64,000 nucleotides of DNA, from contig NZ_AP018823.1 in the NCBI RefSeq assembly GCF_002217795.2, forward strand, positions 3,596,001 through 3,660,000, written 5' to 3'. A program made the translations under genes and the position numbers. Shown here one piece after another: positions 53,039-62,180 of the stretch. The notes beneath the pieces are model-generated. The model worked only from the letters and a program-made list of their open reading frames with translations, was not told where the DNA came from and did not search any database. How positions within the stretch are numbered: the first letter of the stretch is position 1; every line of letters begins with the position of its first letter. The DNA is from Aquitalea magnusonii. Lineage in GTDB: Bacteria > Pseudomonadota > Gammaproteobacteria > Burkholderiales > Chromobacteriaceae.

Positions 53039-56000
53039 GCCTGCCCCTCCAGCCTGGCCACCAGCGGCAGCAACAGGGTTTGTGCCAACTGGGCGAACAG
53101 CGGATCGGCCAGCGGGTCGAGATGTCGGAACACCAGCCGGTTGACCGGTTCTTCACACTGCGGTGCGGCAAATTCACCGACAAAGCTGGGATCCCACTTG
53201 TCCAGTGCCTTTTCCAGCGCCAGTGCGGGGGCATCCTCCTGCTTGTACAACTGTTCGGCATAAGCCCAACTGGTGCGGCCAAAAAATGGCAAGGGCTGCT
53301 GCTGGCCCTGCTGCCAGCGCACCACCCAGGCCTCCAGCAAGCCGATGGCCTCTGGCTCGTCATCCAGCCGGTAGTGGCCGCTGTCGTCGTACAGCAGCGA
53401 CTGGCAGGCAATGCCGGCCGGTCGCATGGCACACAGCAACAAATGGCTCAGCCACCACTCCAGCCGCTCGGCGGCATTCATTTTGCCGATTACCAGCCGG
53501 ATCTGCCCCTCCGGGCGCAATCCGCTCAACTCACCGGCCAGCGTGGTGCCGTGCAAGCAGAGGTTGACCGGCATGGGCGGCAGCGTGGCGGTGGTGAGTA
53601 CCGCCGGCAGGCGGTGTGCCAGTCTGGCCGAGCTGGCGGTTTCGCTGCCCAGCCAGGCCTGTCCCAGTTCGGCCGCTGGCAACAAGCCGGCCGCCAGCAG
53701 CCGCTGCTTGAGCGGGGCCAGCGGCTTGCCCGCCAATATGCGTGTTACCAGTTGGGTGCGCATGATGCGGCTGGCGTCGCGCTCCACGCTGAAGGGTTCG
53801 CGCACCGGCAACTCCTCCTCCTGGCCGTGCAGGCGGATGGCCAGACGCTCGGCCAGCCAGGCGCGTGGCGGATTCTTCCAGAAGCGGATGAAGTCATTCA
53901 CATGCACCACACTGCTGCTCTGCGGGGGCGGCAGGAGGGTGGCAAATGGCTGCGGCTGGGCCGGTGGCGCCGCCAGTGCCGCGGCAAATGCCGGATCAAA
54001 GCTGGCCAGGCGTGCATCCCTGCCGTCATAACAACGTGGCGAGAACGGTTGCAAGGGATGACGTACCAGCAGTTGTGCCGCGGCGGTTTCGCCGCACATG
54101 GCCTGGAAGCAATCCAGCAATTCGGCAATCAGTGCCGATGGCGGCAGTGGCTCGTTATTGCGGGCGGACAGGCCGACATAGGACAGGTACAAGCGCTGAC
54201 GCGCCGACAGGATGGCTTCCAGGAACAGGTAGCGGTCGTCAAAGCGGCGCGAGCGGTCGCCCCGGCGCGGATGGCGCGCCACCAGGTCGAAGCTGACCGG
54301 GCGTTCGTCACGCGGATAGGCACCGTCATTCATGCCGATCAGGCACAGCACCTTGAAGGGGATGGAACGCATCGGCACCATGGCGCAGAAGGTGATGCCA
54401 CCGGACAAAAAGCCCAGCGGCGAGGCCATGGTGAGCTTGCGCTGCAGCCAGTCGCGCAGTACCTGCAGGCTGAAGGGCTGGGTGAAACCGGCCATGGCGG
54501 CATCGTCCACCAGCTCCTGCAGGGCGTCGCGCACCACATCCAGCGCCAGTTCCGCCTCGTCATCCACCGCAAATAGCTGGTCGATGCCCTCCAGCAAGCG
54601 TGCCGCCCAGCCAGCGGCATCGGTGGGGATGGCCCAGCCAGTGGCCAGTGCGTCCAGCACCGCATAGCAACTGGCAAAGCGCGCCAGCACCTCGCCCAGT
54701 TGTCCGCCGGCCCCGCCCTGCGGCAGCAAGCCGGCAAACAGGCCGCTATCGTCCCCGGCCATCGCCGGAGGCAGGATGCTGCCCAACAACAGCCGGTCCA
54801 GACCCCAGCGCCAGGTGTATAGCGGGTCTGCCGGCAGCCCCAGCGCGGCCTTGTGTGCAGCATCGCGTCCCCAGCGGATGCCGCTCTGCCTTACCCAGTC
54901 CTGAATGAAGGGCAGGTCTTGCGCCTGCAGGCCAAAGCGTTGCAACAGGGCCGGACTATCCAGCAAGGCCAGCACCTGGTCGGCGGCAAAGCGCGAATCC
55001 AGCAATTGCAACAGCGTACCGATGGCGGCCAGCAAGGGCTCTTCCCGCTCCACCTGCCGGTCGGCGATGGCATAGGGCAGGCTGGGCGCGTCGTCGCGCT
55101 TGCCGAACACGGCATCGATATAAGGGGCGTAACTGTTGATGTCCGGCGTCAATACCGCGATGTCGGCGCTGCTAAGCGTGGGATCGTCGGCCAGCATGGC
55201 CAGCAGCCGGTCTTTGAGCACCTCCAGCTCGCGCATCGGGCCGTGGGTGGCATGCAGTTCCACCGAACAATCATCTGGTGCCAGCCTCTGGCCATCCTCG
55301 CCCGGCATCTGCAATTGCAGGATGTCGCGCTGCAAGCGCGCCAGCAGGCTGTCACCGGCCGGTTCGGCAAACAGGGGCCGGGCGTCCAGCTCGGCATCGG
55401 CAGCAATCAGCTCGAAAAAGTCGCGCCCCTGCTTGCCTAGCGAGGCCAGCAGCGGGTGGCCTTCGGTGGCGAACAGATCGCCCTTTTCCCGCAGCTTGAG
55501 CTTGCGCCGGGTGTCGACGATATCGCCCCAGTAAGCTGCGCAGGGGTTGAGGGTGAACAGGCAGACATCGGTGAGTTCGGCCAGCCGCTTGATCAGCGCC
55601 AGATACATCGGTGCCAGGCTGGCAATGCCGAACAGGGTGATGCGCTCCGGCAGGTGCTCTGTGCGCAGCTCGGCAAAGAACTCGTCCAGCATGCGCACAC
55701 GGTGGCGGCCAGGGTCCTGCGCGGCCAGTTGCTGCCACAACGCGGCCTGCCAGGCTTCGTCCTCACCCAGTTCCAGCCGTTCTCCCGCCTCCCAGGCGCG
55801 AATCCAGTCCGGGCGGAACACCAGGTACTGGTCGAAGATATCCGCCACCTTGCCGGCCAGTTCGAAGGCTGCGGCCTCGCCACCGGCGGCATAGCGCTGC
55901 AAGGGGGCAAACACCTCGCCTTGCAGGGTGGGCAGCAGTTCCATCAGGCGCCAGCTCAGCACTTCCGGGCTGAATGACGATTTGCGCGGCAGCCCAGGCA

Positions 56001-56229
56001 TCACCTTCTGCATCAGCCGCCAGGCAAAGGCAGCGGGCAACACATAGTCGATATTGGCAGCGATACCGCATTGCTGTGCCAGATCCAGCGTCATCCAGCG
56101 CCCCATGCCCCGGCTCTGCACGATGACCGTTTCGGCGGCAAAAGGGTCGGACAGCGGCTGCGCCTGCAGCATGGCGGCATATAGCTGGCCCAATTGCTCC
56201 AGACGATTGGACTGATAGAGAAAAAGCAT
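53035..56229 (-). CDS. recC: Exodeoxyribonuclease V subunit gamma (RecC)
   Basis: Chi-recognition and scaffold subunit, 1064 residues. N-terminal LYQSNRLEQLGQLYAAML, VIVQSRGMGRWMTLDLAQQCGIAANIDYVLPAAFAWRL and the downstream RSIPFKVLCLIGMNDGAYPRDERPVSFDL are characteristic of RecC. First gene of the rec unit, divergent from the SirB-family gene. Confidence 0.97.
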   Translation of the reverse strand: MLFLYQSNRLEQLGQLYAAMLQAQPLSDPFAAETVIVQSRGMGRWMTLDLAQQCGIAANIDYVLPAAFAWRLMQKVMPGLPRKSSFSPEVLSWRLMELLPTLQGEVFAPLQRYAAGGEAAAFELAGKVADIFDQYLVFRPDWIRAWEAGERLELGEDEAWQAALWQQLAAQDPGRHRVRMLDEFFAELRTEHLPERITLFGIASLAPMYLALIKRLAELTDVCLFTLNPCAAYWGDIVDTRRKLKLREKGDLFATEGHPLLASLGKQGRDFFELIAADAELDARPLFAEPAGDSLLARLQRDILQLQMPGEDGQRLAPDDCSVELHATHGPMRELEVLKDRLLAMLADDPTLSSADIAVLTPDINSYAPYIDAVFGKRDDAPSLPYAIADRQVEREEPLLAAIGTLLQLLDSRFAADQVLALLDSPALLQRFGLQAQDLPFIQDWVRQSGIRWGRDAAHKAALGLPADPLYTWRWGLDRLLLGSILPPAMAGDDSGLFAGLLPQGGAGGQLGEVLARFASCYAVLDALATGWAIPTDAAGWAARLLEGIDQLFAVDDEAELALDVVRDALQELVDDAAMAGFTQPFSLQVLRDWLQRKLTMASPLGFLSGGITFCAMVPMRSIPFKVLCLIGMNDGAYPRDERPVSFDLVARHPRRGDRSRRFDDRYLFLEAILSARQRLYLSYVGLSARNNEPLPPSALIAELLDCFQAMCGETAAAQLLVRHPLQPFSPRCYDGRDARLASFDPAFAAALAAPPAQPQPFATLLPPPQSSSVVHVNDFIRFWKNPPRAWLAERLAIRLHGQEEELPVREPFSVERDASRIMRTQLVTRILAGKPLAPLKQRLLAAGLLPAAELGQAWLGSETASSARLAHRLPAVLTTATLPPMPVNLCLHGTTLAGELSGLRPEGQIRLVIGKMNAAERLEWWLSHLLLCAMRPAGIACQSLLYDDSGHYRLDDEPEAIGLLEAWVVRWQQGQQQPLPFFGRTSWAYAEQLYKQEDAPALALEKALDKWDPSFVGEFAAPQCEEPVNRLVFRHLDPLADPLFAQLAQTLLLPLVARLEGQA

Positions 56230-56321
56230 GGCAGGAACGCTGATGAAACGAAGGCTTCAGTGTACCATCAGCCTTTGGCCGCCATCACCCGATGCCGAAG
56301 GCATAACCGCCAGGAAATTGC

Positions 56322-56705
56322 ATGAGCACTTATCAGATTCTCAAACACGCCCACATGGGCATGGCCTATCTCACCATCACCCTGTTTGCCCTGCGTGGCG
56401 GGCTGATGCTGGCAGACAAGCAGCACGTACTGGCCAGCAAGCTGCTGCGCATCCTGCCGCATGTGATCGATACCGCACTGCTGGCGCTGGGCATCACCCT
56501 GGTGGTGGTGGGTGGCTGGCCGCTGTTGCAAACACCGTGGCTGCTGGCCAAGATAGCCGGCCTGCTGGCCTATGTGGCACTGGGCACCATCGCGCTGAAA
56601 CGCGGCCGCACCAAGCAGATACGCAGCATCGCCCTGCTGGCCGCGCTGCTGGTGGTGGCGTATATCGTGCTGGTGGCCAAAACCAAGCTGGCGCTGCCGT
56701 TCTGA
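56322..56705 (+). CDS. SirB-family inner-membrane protein
   Basis: 127 residues with four hydrophobic segments and the early HAHMGMAYLTITLFALRG block of the SirB family (named from Salmonella invasion regulation; molecular role unknown). AGGAAATTGC precedes ATG. In other proteobacteria it is often near prfA/prmC genes; here it precedes ubiU. Confidence 0.87.
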   Translation: MSTYQILKHAHMGMAYLTITLFALRGGLMLADKQHVLASKLLRILPHVIDTALLALGITLVVVGGWPLLQTPWLLAKIAGLLAYVALGTIALKRGRTKQIRSIALLAALLVVAYIVLVAKTKLALPF

Positions 56706-56722
56706 GCCGGACTCCCGGATGA

Positions 56723-56742
56723 GGGACGGCCTGCACCGTCCC
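56723..56742 (+). terminator. Possible hairpin terminator after the SirB-family gene
   Basis: GGGACGG / CCGTCCC with a 6-nt loop, 18 bases after the stop, without a T run. It is followed directly by the 7-bp repeat array. Confidence 0.4.
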
Positions 56743-56746
56743 GGCG

Positions 56747-56781
56747 ACTCCCCACTCCCCACTCCCCACTCCCCACTCCCC
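56747..56781. repeat. Heptanucleotide tandem repeat (ACTCCCC)5
   Basis: Five perfect head-to-tail units in the intergenic gap between the SirB-family gene and ubiU, about 87 bases before the ubiU start, in its probable promoter region. Confidence 0.95.
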
Positions 56782-56867
56782 CCATCCAGCCGCTTGACCC
56801 AGAACAAGTCCAGCGCCGCCCCGCTCTGCTAATGTCTGGCGGTTTCAATTGCTGACATCATGCCATC

Positions 56868-57884
56868 ATGCCTGCCACACGCCCTCTGCCGGAGCTGGTT
56901 TGTCCGGCTGGCAGCCTGCCTGCCCTCAAGGCAGCCGTGGATAACGGTGCCGACACCGTCTACCTCGGCCTGAAAAACGATACCAATGCCCGTAACTTTG
57001 CCGGGCTGAATTTTGACGACCGCACCGCCCGCGAAGGCATCCACTACGCGCACCAGCATGGCCGCAAGGTGCTGCTGGCCATCAACACCTATGCCCAGGG
57101 CGGTGACATCAGCCGCTGGCATCGCGCCATCGATGAAGGCGCGGCACTGGGCGTGGATGCCATCATCCTGGCCGATATCGGCCTGATGAAATACGCACGC
57201 GACCGCTACCCGGACCTGCGCCTGCACATGTCGGTGCAAAGCTCCGCCACCAATTACGAAGCCATCAAGCTGGCCCAGGAAATGTTCGACATCCGCCGCG
57301 CCGTGCTGCCGCGCGTGCTGACGCTGGACCAGGTCAAGCAGGTAATCGACCACACCGATGTGGAAATCGAGGTGTTCGGCTTTGGCAGCCTGTGCGTGAT
57401 GGTGGAAGGCCGTTGCCTGCTGTCCAGCTATGCCACCGGCGAATCGCCCAACAGCCACGGCGTGTGCTCGCCAGCCAAATTCGTGCGCTGGGAACATGGC
57501 CAGCAAGCCTTGGGCGCACGACTGAACGGCATCCTGATCGACGAATACCAGCAGGGCGAACCGGCGGGCTACCCCACGCTGTGCAAGGGGCGCTTTGAAG
57601 TGGAAGGCGATACCTACTACGCGCTGGAAGAACCCACCAGCCTGAACGTAATGAGCATGCTGCCGCAGATCATCGACATCGGCGTGGCAGCCATCAAGGT
57701 GGAAGGCCGCCAACGCAGCCCGGCTTACGTTGCCCAGGTCACCCGCACCCTGCGCGCGGCACTGGATGCCGCCGCCCAGGAAAGCCAGCGCTTTGCCGTG
57801 AAACCGGCGTGGACCCAGGCCCTGTCCAAGCTGGCCGAAGGCCAGCAGCAGACCCTGGGTGCCTATAACCGGCCCTGGAAATGA
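56868..57884 (+). CDS. ubiU: U32-family protein UbiU, oxygen-independent ubiquinone hydroxylation
   Basis: 338 residues. With UbiV it forms a 4Fe-4S heterodimer that carries out the O2-independent hydroxylations of ubiquinone synthesis. The U32 opening LVCPAGSLPALKAAVDNGADTVYLG and four cysteines in SLCVMVEGRC...HGVCS...TLCKG, the expected cluster ligands, are present. Followed by ubiV and ubiT. Could be confused with protease YhbU, but the trio fixes it. Confidence 0.95.
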   Translation: MPATRPLPELVCPAGSLPALKAAVDNGADTVYLGLKNDTNARNFAGLNFDDRTAREGIHYAHQHGRKVLLAINTYAQGGDISRWHRAIDEGAALGVDAIILADIGLMKYARDRYPDLRLHMSVQSSATNYEAIKLAQEMFDIRRAVLPRVLTLDQVKQVIDHTDVEIEVFGFGSLCVMVEGRCLLSSYATGESPNSHGVCSPAKFVRWEHGQQALGARLNGILIDEYQQGEPAGYPTLCKGRFEVEGDTYYALEEPTSLNVMSMLPQIIDIGVAAIKVEGRQRSPAYVAQVTRTLRAALDAAAQESQRFAVKPAWTQALSKLAEGQQQTLGAYNRPWK

Positions 57885-57903
57885 CACACCGTGCGCCGGC
57901 AGG

Positions 57904-57937
57904 CAGACCTGCCATGCCGGCCCCACAAGCAGGTCTG
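57904..57937 (+). promoter_or_regulatory. Hairpin that covers the ubiV ribosome binding site
   Basis: CAGACCTGC (57904-57912) and GCAGGTCTG (57929-57937) are perfect 9-bp complements with a 16-nt loop. The right arm contains the only Shine-Dalgarno-like AGG, six bases before the ubiV ATG at 57940. The left arm is 19 bases after the ubiU stop. A ribosome finishing ubiU or a trans factor could open it. Confidence 0.55.
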
Positions 57938-57939
57938 AT

Positions 57940-58869
57940 ATGAAAACATTGCAACTGACGCTGGGCCCGGTGCTGTTCTACTGGTCCCGTGACGATATCC
58001 TGCGCTTTTACAGCGAAGCGGCCGACTGGCCGCTGGAAACCATCTATCTGGGCGAGGCAGTCTGTTCGCGCCGCCAGCAACTGCGTGGCCAGGACTGGAT
58101 CAGCCTGGGCCAGGAACTGGCCCAGAGCGGACGCCAGGTGGTGCTGTCCAGCCAGGCGCTGATCGAAAGCGAATCCGATCTGCGCCGCCTGCGCAAACTG
58201 GTGGAAAACGGCACACTGCAACTGGAAGCCAACGATCTGGGTGCCGCCCGGCTGGCCCGCCAGCAAGGTCAGGCCTTTGTCGCCGGCCACCACCTCAACA
58301 TCTACAACGCCGACACCCTGGCCCTGCTACAGTCGCTGGGAGCGCGACGCTGGATTCCGCCAGTGGAAATGGACCGCGACACCCTGTCTGCGGTACTGGC
58401 ACAGGCCAGCGCCAATGGCGTACACATCGAAACCGAACTGTTTGCCTGGGGACGGCTACCGCTGGCACTGTCCGCCCGCTGCTTTACCGCGCGGCACTAC
58501 AACCTGTCCAAGGACGACTGCCAGTTCCGCTGCATGGAGCATCCGGACGGCCTGCGCCTGAACACACGCGAACAACAGGCCTTCCTCACCATCAACGGCA
58601 TCCAGACCATGTCCGATGGCTGCCACTCCCTGCTGCCGCACCTGCCGGACATCTGCGCCATGGGCATCAACGCCCTGCGCATCAGCCCGCAATGGCAGCA
58701 TACCGCCCAGATTGTCCTGGGCTACCGCCAAGCCATTGATGCCATTGCATCCCGAAACGCAGCCGAAGTAGACCTGAGCCCGTATTCCGACAGCCTGCTG
58801 GTTGACGGCTACTGGCGCGGTACCGCCGGCATTGCCGCCATAGGAGAAACCCGCCATGCGCATTCCTGA
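57940..58869 (+). CDS. ubiV: U32-family protein UbiV
   Basis: 309 residues, partner of UbiU. N-terminal LTLGPVLFYWSRDDILRFY and the cluster cysteines in GEAVCSRR and SARCFTARHYNLSKDDCQFRC are seen. The internal ATG is preferred, since the longer frame reads back through the intergenic hairpin. Overlaps ubiT by 14 bases. Confidence 0.95.
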   Translation: MKTLQLTLGPVLFYWSRDDILRFYSEAADWPLETIYLGEAVCSRRQQLRGQDWISLGQELAQSGRQVVLSSQALIESESDLRRLRKLVENGTLQLEANDLGAARLARQQGQAFVAGHHLNIYNADTLALLQSLGARRWIPPVEMDRDTLSAVLAQASANGVHIETELFAWGRLPLALSARCFTARHYNLSKDDCQFRCMEHPDGLRLNTREQQAFLTINGIQTMSDGCHSLLPHLPDICAMGINALRISPQWQHTAQIVLGYRQAIDAIASRNAAEVDLSPYSDSLLVDGYWRGTAGIAAIGETRHAHS

Positions 58870-59290
58870 CCTGACCCTGCCCGCCTCCCTTGCCAGCGTG
58901 CTGGGCAAGCTGCCCAGCACACCACCTTGCTGGGCGCTGGTCACTACGCTCAATCAGCTGAAAAAACGCGACATCCTGCCGGTGGACATGAGTTTGCTGT
59001 CCGGACACCGCTTTGAAGTCCACATTCTGGACGCCGACATGCGCCTGCACTTCATGGCGGATGATGAACGCTTCAGCGTCGCTAGCGCCGCAGATGAAGC
59101 CGACCTGCGCCTGGCGGCCAACCTGGCCGACTTTGCCCGCATGATGCTGCGCGAAGAAGACCCGGACACCCTGTTCTTCAACCGCAAGCTGATCATCGAA
59201 GGCGATACCGAGTTGGGCCTGATCGTGAAAAACCTGCTCGATAGCGTGGACTGGAGTTCCACAGCACTGCAGCGCTTCATGGCCGTGTAA
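58856..59290 (+). CDS. ubiT: SCP2-domain protein UbiT
   Basis: 144 residues, SCP2 lipid-carrier fold (FEVHILDADMRLHFMADDERFSV, then DPDTLFFNRKLIIEGDTELGLIVKNLLDSVDW). It is the accessory factor of the O2-independent ubiquinone route, likely binding isoprenoid intermediates. GGAGAAA lies inside the ubiV 3' end, so the two are coupled. Confidence 0.94.
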   Translation: MRIPDLTLPASLASVLGKLPSTPPCWALVTTLNQLKKRDILPVDMSLLSGHRFEVHILDADMRLHFMADDERFSVASAADEADLRLAANLADFARMMLREEDPDTLFFNRKLIIEGDTELGLIVKNLLDSVDWSSTALQRFMAV

Positions 59291-59321
59291 GCCGCTCACC
59301 CGGTTTGGCAGCAAGACATGC

Positions 59322-59350
59322 AAAAGCCCGGCATTCGCCGGGCTTTTTTG
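59322..59350 (+). terminator. Terminator of the ubiUVT operon
   Basis: AAAAGCCCGGC / GCCGGGCTTTT with an ATTC loop and a T run, 31 bases after the ubiT stop. It can also serve the convergent LysR gene. Confidence 0.88.
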
Positions 59351-59369
59351 TGCAGGCAGGCAGACGTCA

Positions 59370-60335
59370 TCAGCTCATCAGCTGTGCCGCAGCCTTGCGC
59401 TTGGCAGACAAGTCCAGCCCCGGCAGATCCGCCATGATATCCGGATGATCAGCCAGTTTTTCCACCACGAAATCCACGAATACACGGGTACGCGGCGCAA
59501 TATGGTCGCGATGCGGGAAGCAGATGTAGATCGAGCGCTCCAGCGAGACCACGTCGGTCAGCACCGGCTCCAGTTCCCCACTGCGAATCAGGTGTACCAC
59601 CTCATGCCCCGGCAGCTGCGCCACACCCATGCCCAGACGGGCCAGTTCGCACACAGCTTCCATCTCGTTCAGGGTATAAGTGCCAGTCACCTCCAGCGGG
59701 ATACGCTCACCACGACGGTCGAATTCCCATTTGTACAGACGGCCGGAGGTGGGAAACTGGAAGTTGATGCAATCATGATTGCTCAGTTCTTCGGTGGTTT
59801 CCGGGCGGCCATGCTTGTCCCAATACTCGGGCGAAGCCACCACATACTGCGGAATCTGTGCCAGGTTGCGCGCCACCATACGGCTATCCGGCATCATGCC
59901 GATCCGCACACCGACATCGTAACCATCTTCGATCAAATCGCTGAAATGATCGTCCAGGCCAAAAAACACCCTTACCTTGGGATAGCGCTCACAGAATTCA
60001 CCCATGATGGGCAAGATGAAACGCCGTCCAAAGGAATTGGGCATGCTCACGCGCAAATGCCCTGCCGGTTCGTCACGGCTGGCCTTGAGCTGATTGATGG
60101 CCGAATCCAGATTGTTCACCGGCCCCCGACACTGTGCATAAAAGCGCCGCCCATCCTCGGTAAGCGTCAGCTGACGGGTCTTCCGGTTGAACAGACGCAC
60201 CTCCAGCTCCTGCTCCAGTCGGGCAATGCTTTGACTGATGGCCGCCGGCGACACCCCCAGTTTTCTTGCAGCATCCGAGAAACTGCCGTTCTCGGCGGTG
60301 GTCATGAAGACCATCAAAGCTTTTAAAGTATCCAT
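59370..60335 (-). CDS. LysR-family transcriptional regulator
   Basis: 321 residues. N-terminal winged HTH (NGSFSDAARKLGVSPAAISQSIARLEQELEVRLFNR, about residues 16-50) and a LysR substrate-binding domain. The long C-terminal extension after about residue 295 is lysine/alanine-rich. The DTLKALMVFMTTAENGSFSDAARKLGVS start is typical of the CrgA/AaeR-like group. AGGGAA lies upstream of ATG. Target is unknown; it points toward ubiUVT and is divergent from the long gene-free stretch. Confidence 0.9.
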   Translation of the reverse strand: MDTLKALMVFMTTAENGSFSDAARKLGVSPAAISQSIARLEQELEVRLFNRKTRQLTLTEDGRRFYAQCRGPVNNLDSAINQLKASRDEPAGHLRVSMPNSFGRRFILPIMGEFCERYPKVRVFFGLDDHFSDLIEDGYDVGVRIGMMPDSRMVARNLAQIPQYVVASPEYWDKHGRPETTEELSNHDCINFQFPTSGRLYKWEFDRRGERIPLEVTGTYTLNEMEAVCELARLGMGVAQLPGHEVVHLIRSGELEPVLTDVVSLERSIYICFPHRDHIAPRTRVFVDFVVEKLADHPDIMADLPGLDLSAKRKAAAQLMS

Positions 60336-61286
60336 AGCTGAAACGTTCCCTGAGCGGCATTAAAGCCATGCAGCTGATTTGATGAAGGACACCCCCGCCC
60401 CAGCAGCATGTATTGCCAGCTTCATTATTAAGTAGTTCTTCTTTAAAAAGCGTACACCAGTTCCAGCGAATAATGAAGTTTGACTTATGTTTCTGGGCGT
60501 AAATGCCAGTAATCTGTTTCAAATTTCACAAACTGGCGTCGCTGCTAGCTGTTCAAGACAAAAAACCACATCACTTTAAAAGGCATGCTCTTGTTTGCCA
60601 ATGTCATTTTATACTAAGTAAATCAAATCTCGCGCTAGCCACCAACACCGCCCTGCGCATGCCCCACGCCTTGTGGACAGCCGGCAAACCGGCAACAGAT
60701 GCCGTGACACCAACGCACTTCCCCCCGCTTCTGCAGCAGCATATTGATGCCCATGGATCAATATTGTGCAAACACGGCATAAAAGAAAGCTTCACTTAAA
60801 ATCATCCCGCCTGCCCCTGCCTTCCTGCCAAGACCAGCACCCCGGCATTCCACCTCATTTCCTGCCATCTTGCATCGCCGACACAGCCATGACCATGTCC
60901 TTTATCAAGACTGCGCATCTTACATGCCATGCACAACAGAGCACGCCGGTCTGATCACATCCCTGCCCCCCTGATCAGGAGCAAGCAGCAGGAAAACGGA
61001 ATAGCTGATGCACATAAATTCTTATATGGCACCAGAAAAGCCAATCTAACTTGGCAGAAATTTCCAACAAATCTTATCGACCACGAAGAAATTACTTATT
61101 CATCATGCCGATCGCTCTACTTGCTGTGCTGACCTCTGGTTTCACTTGCCAAGTGCTTAATAAACTCCAGACCAACCAGCACCGCGATGGAGTCAGGCAC
61201 GGTCATCATGCCGCTGCTTCATGAATCACGCTGGCACGTTGCAAGTGGATCACCGTCCTGGCCACCCGACAATCAAGGTCCTCATC
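60336..61286. other. Gene-free regulatory stretch between LysR and CviR-like genes
   Basis: About 950 bases, clearly more AT-rich than the surroundings. Small plus-strand frames (98 and 67 codons) have no ribosome binding site or protein-like composition. Contains a perfect dyad ATATTGAT/ATCAATAT at 60741-60764 and two CTGATCA copies 20 bp apart at 60951 and 60971. No luxI-like gene is found here. Confidence 0.6.
60741..60764. promoter_or_regulatory. Perfect inverted repeat, operator-like
   Basis: ATATTGAT, 8 bases, ATCAATAT. It lies in the gene-free stretch, 405 bases upstream of the LysR start and 523 bases upstream of the CviR-like start. Confidence 0.4.
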
Positions 61287-62078
61287 ATGCATAGCAAGCT
61301 ACCTTTTGCCCGTCCCTTACCGGGCAACCTGACTCCTGCCAGCCAGAAAACCCTGCTGGAATGGATACACAGCGCCGGTCAGATAGAAACCGAGAGCGAA
61401 TTCAAACTCTATCTGGACCATCTGCAAACCCAGTTGCCAACCAAGCACATGGTCATCACCCTTGGCCGCATCAATCAACACCAGCAATTGCAGCGGGTGG
61501 AAAAAGTGGTGAACGTGAGCTTCCCGCCCGACTGGGTGGAACACTACATGAGCCACAATTACATCAGTTGTGATCCGGTACTACGCTCGGTGATGGGACA
61601 AGGCCCCATTCACTGGGCTGACAAGTTTGCCCGCGCCAAGGGCATGCAGGAGAAACAATTCATCCAGGAACTCAGTTCCATCGGCATGGGGACCGGTGTC
61701 AGTTTCAGCGCGCTGTCAGAACGGCAGAACCTGGTCTGTGTGCTGTCCGTCTCCGGCAGTGAAATCGGCAAGGACAGCCAGTTGACCGAAATGCTCAACA
61801 GCCTGCTGCTGCACTTGCGTCAGGCTGCCGGACGCGTGGCAAACCTGGCCCCGGCGGCACCGGCCACCATGCCCCTGTCCCAGCGTGAATTCGACATTTT
61901 TCACTGGATGAGCCATGGCAAGACCAACTGGGAAATCGCCACCATCCTGGGCATCAGTGAGCGGACGGTGAAATTCCATGTTGCCAACATTATCCGCAAG
62001 CTCAATGCCAACAACCGTACGCACGCCATCGTGATTGGCCTGCAACTGGGGCTGACAACAGTTGCAGGCGTAACATGA
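61287..62078 (+). CDS. cviR: LuxR-type quorum-sensing regulator, CviR-like
   Basis: 263 residues: autoinducer-binding domain (about 20-175) and LuxR HTH (PLSQREFDIFHWMSHGKTNWEIATILGISERTVKFHV, about 195-240). It aligns over its length with C. violaceum CviR, which also fixes the start at 61287 (AAGG eight bases upstream). The acyl-homoserine lactone contacts Trp84, Tyr88, Asp97, Trp111, Met135 and Ser155 of CviR are kept (each one position earlier here), while Tyr80 is Phe. CviR sits next to the synthase gene cviI in C. violaceum; none is found here, so it acts as a solo unless luxI is elsewhere. Confidence 0.92.
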   Translation: MHSKLPFARPLPGNLTPASQKTLLEWIHSAGQIETESEFKLYLDHLQTQLPTKHMVITLGRINQHQQLQRVEKVVNVSFPPDWVEHYMSHNYISCDPVLRSVMGQGPIHWADKFARAKGMQEKQFIQELSSIGMGTGVSFSALSERQNLVCVLSVSGSEIGKDSQLTEMLNSLLLHLRQAAGRVANLAPAAPATMPLSQREFDIFHWMSHGKTNWEIATILGISERTVKFHVANIIRKLNANNRTHAIVIGLQLGLTTVAGVT

Positions 62079-62180
62079 GCCACTGACAAGACGGCAAAGC
62101 CAGCCTTACAGCCAGTAACCACTGAAACTGCTTGCCGCTAGAATCGCCTCACCAATTGCGTCGCTGCGGTACCAAACCGA

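Noticed and set aside
56747..56781. CRISPR-like array
   Set aside because: Units are seven bases, contiguous and without spacers; a simple tandem repeat. No CRISPR array or cas gene was seen in the window.
60503..60799. 98-codon plus-strand frame in the gene-free stretch
   Set aside because: No ribosome binding site, no domain-like composition and no neighbour support.
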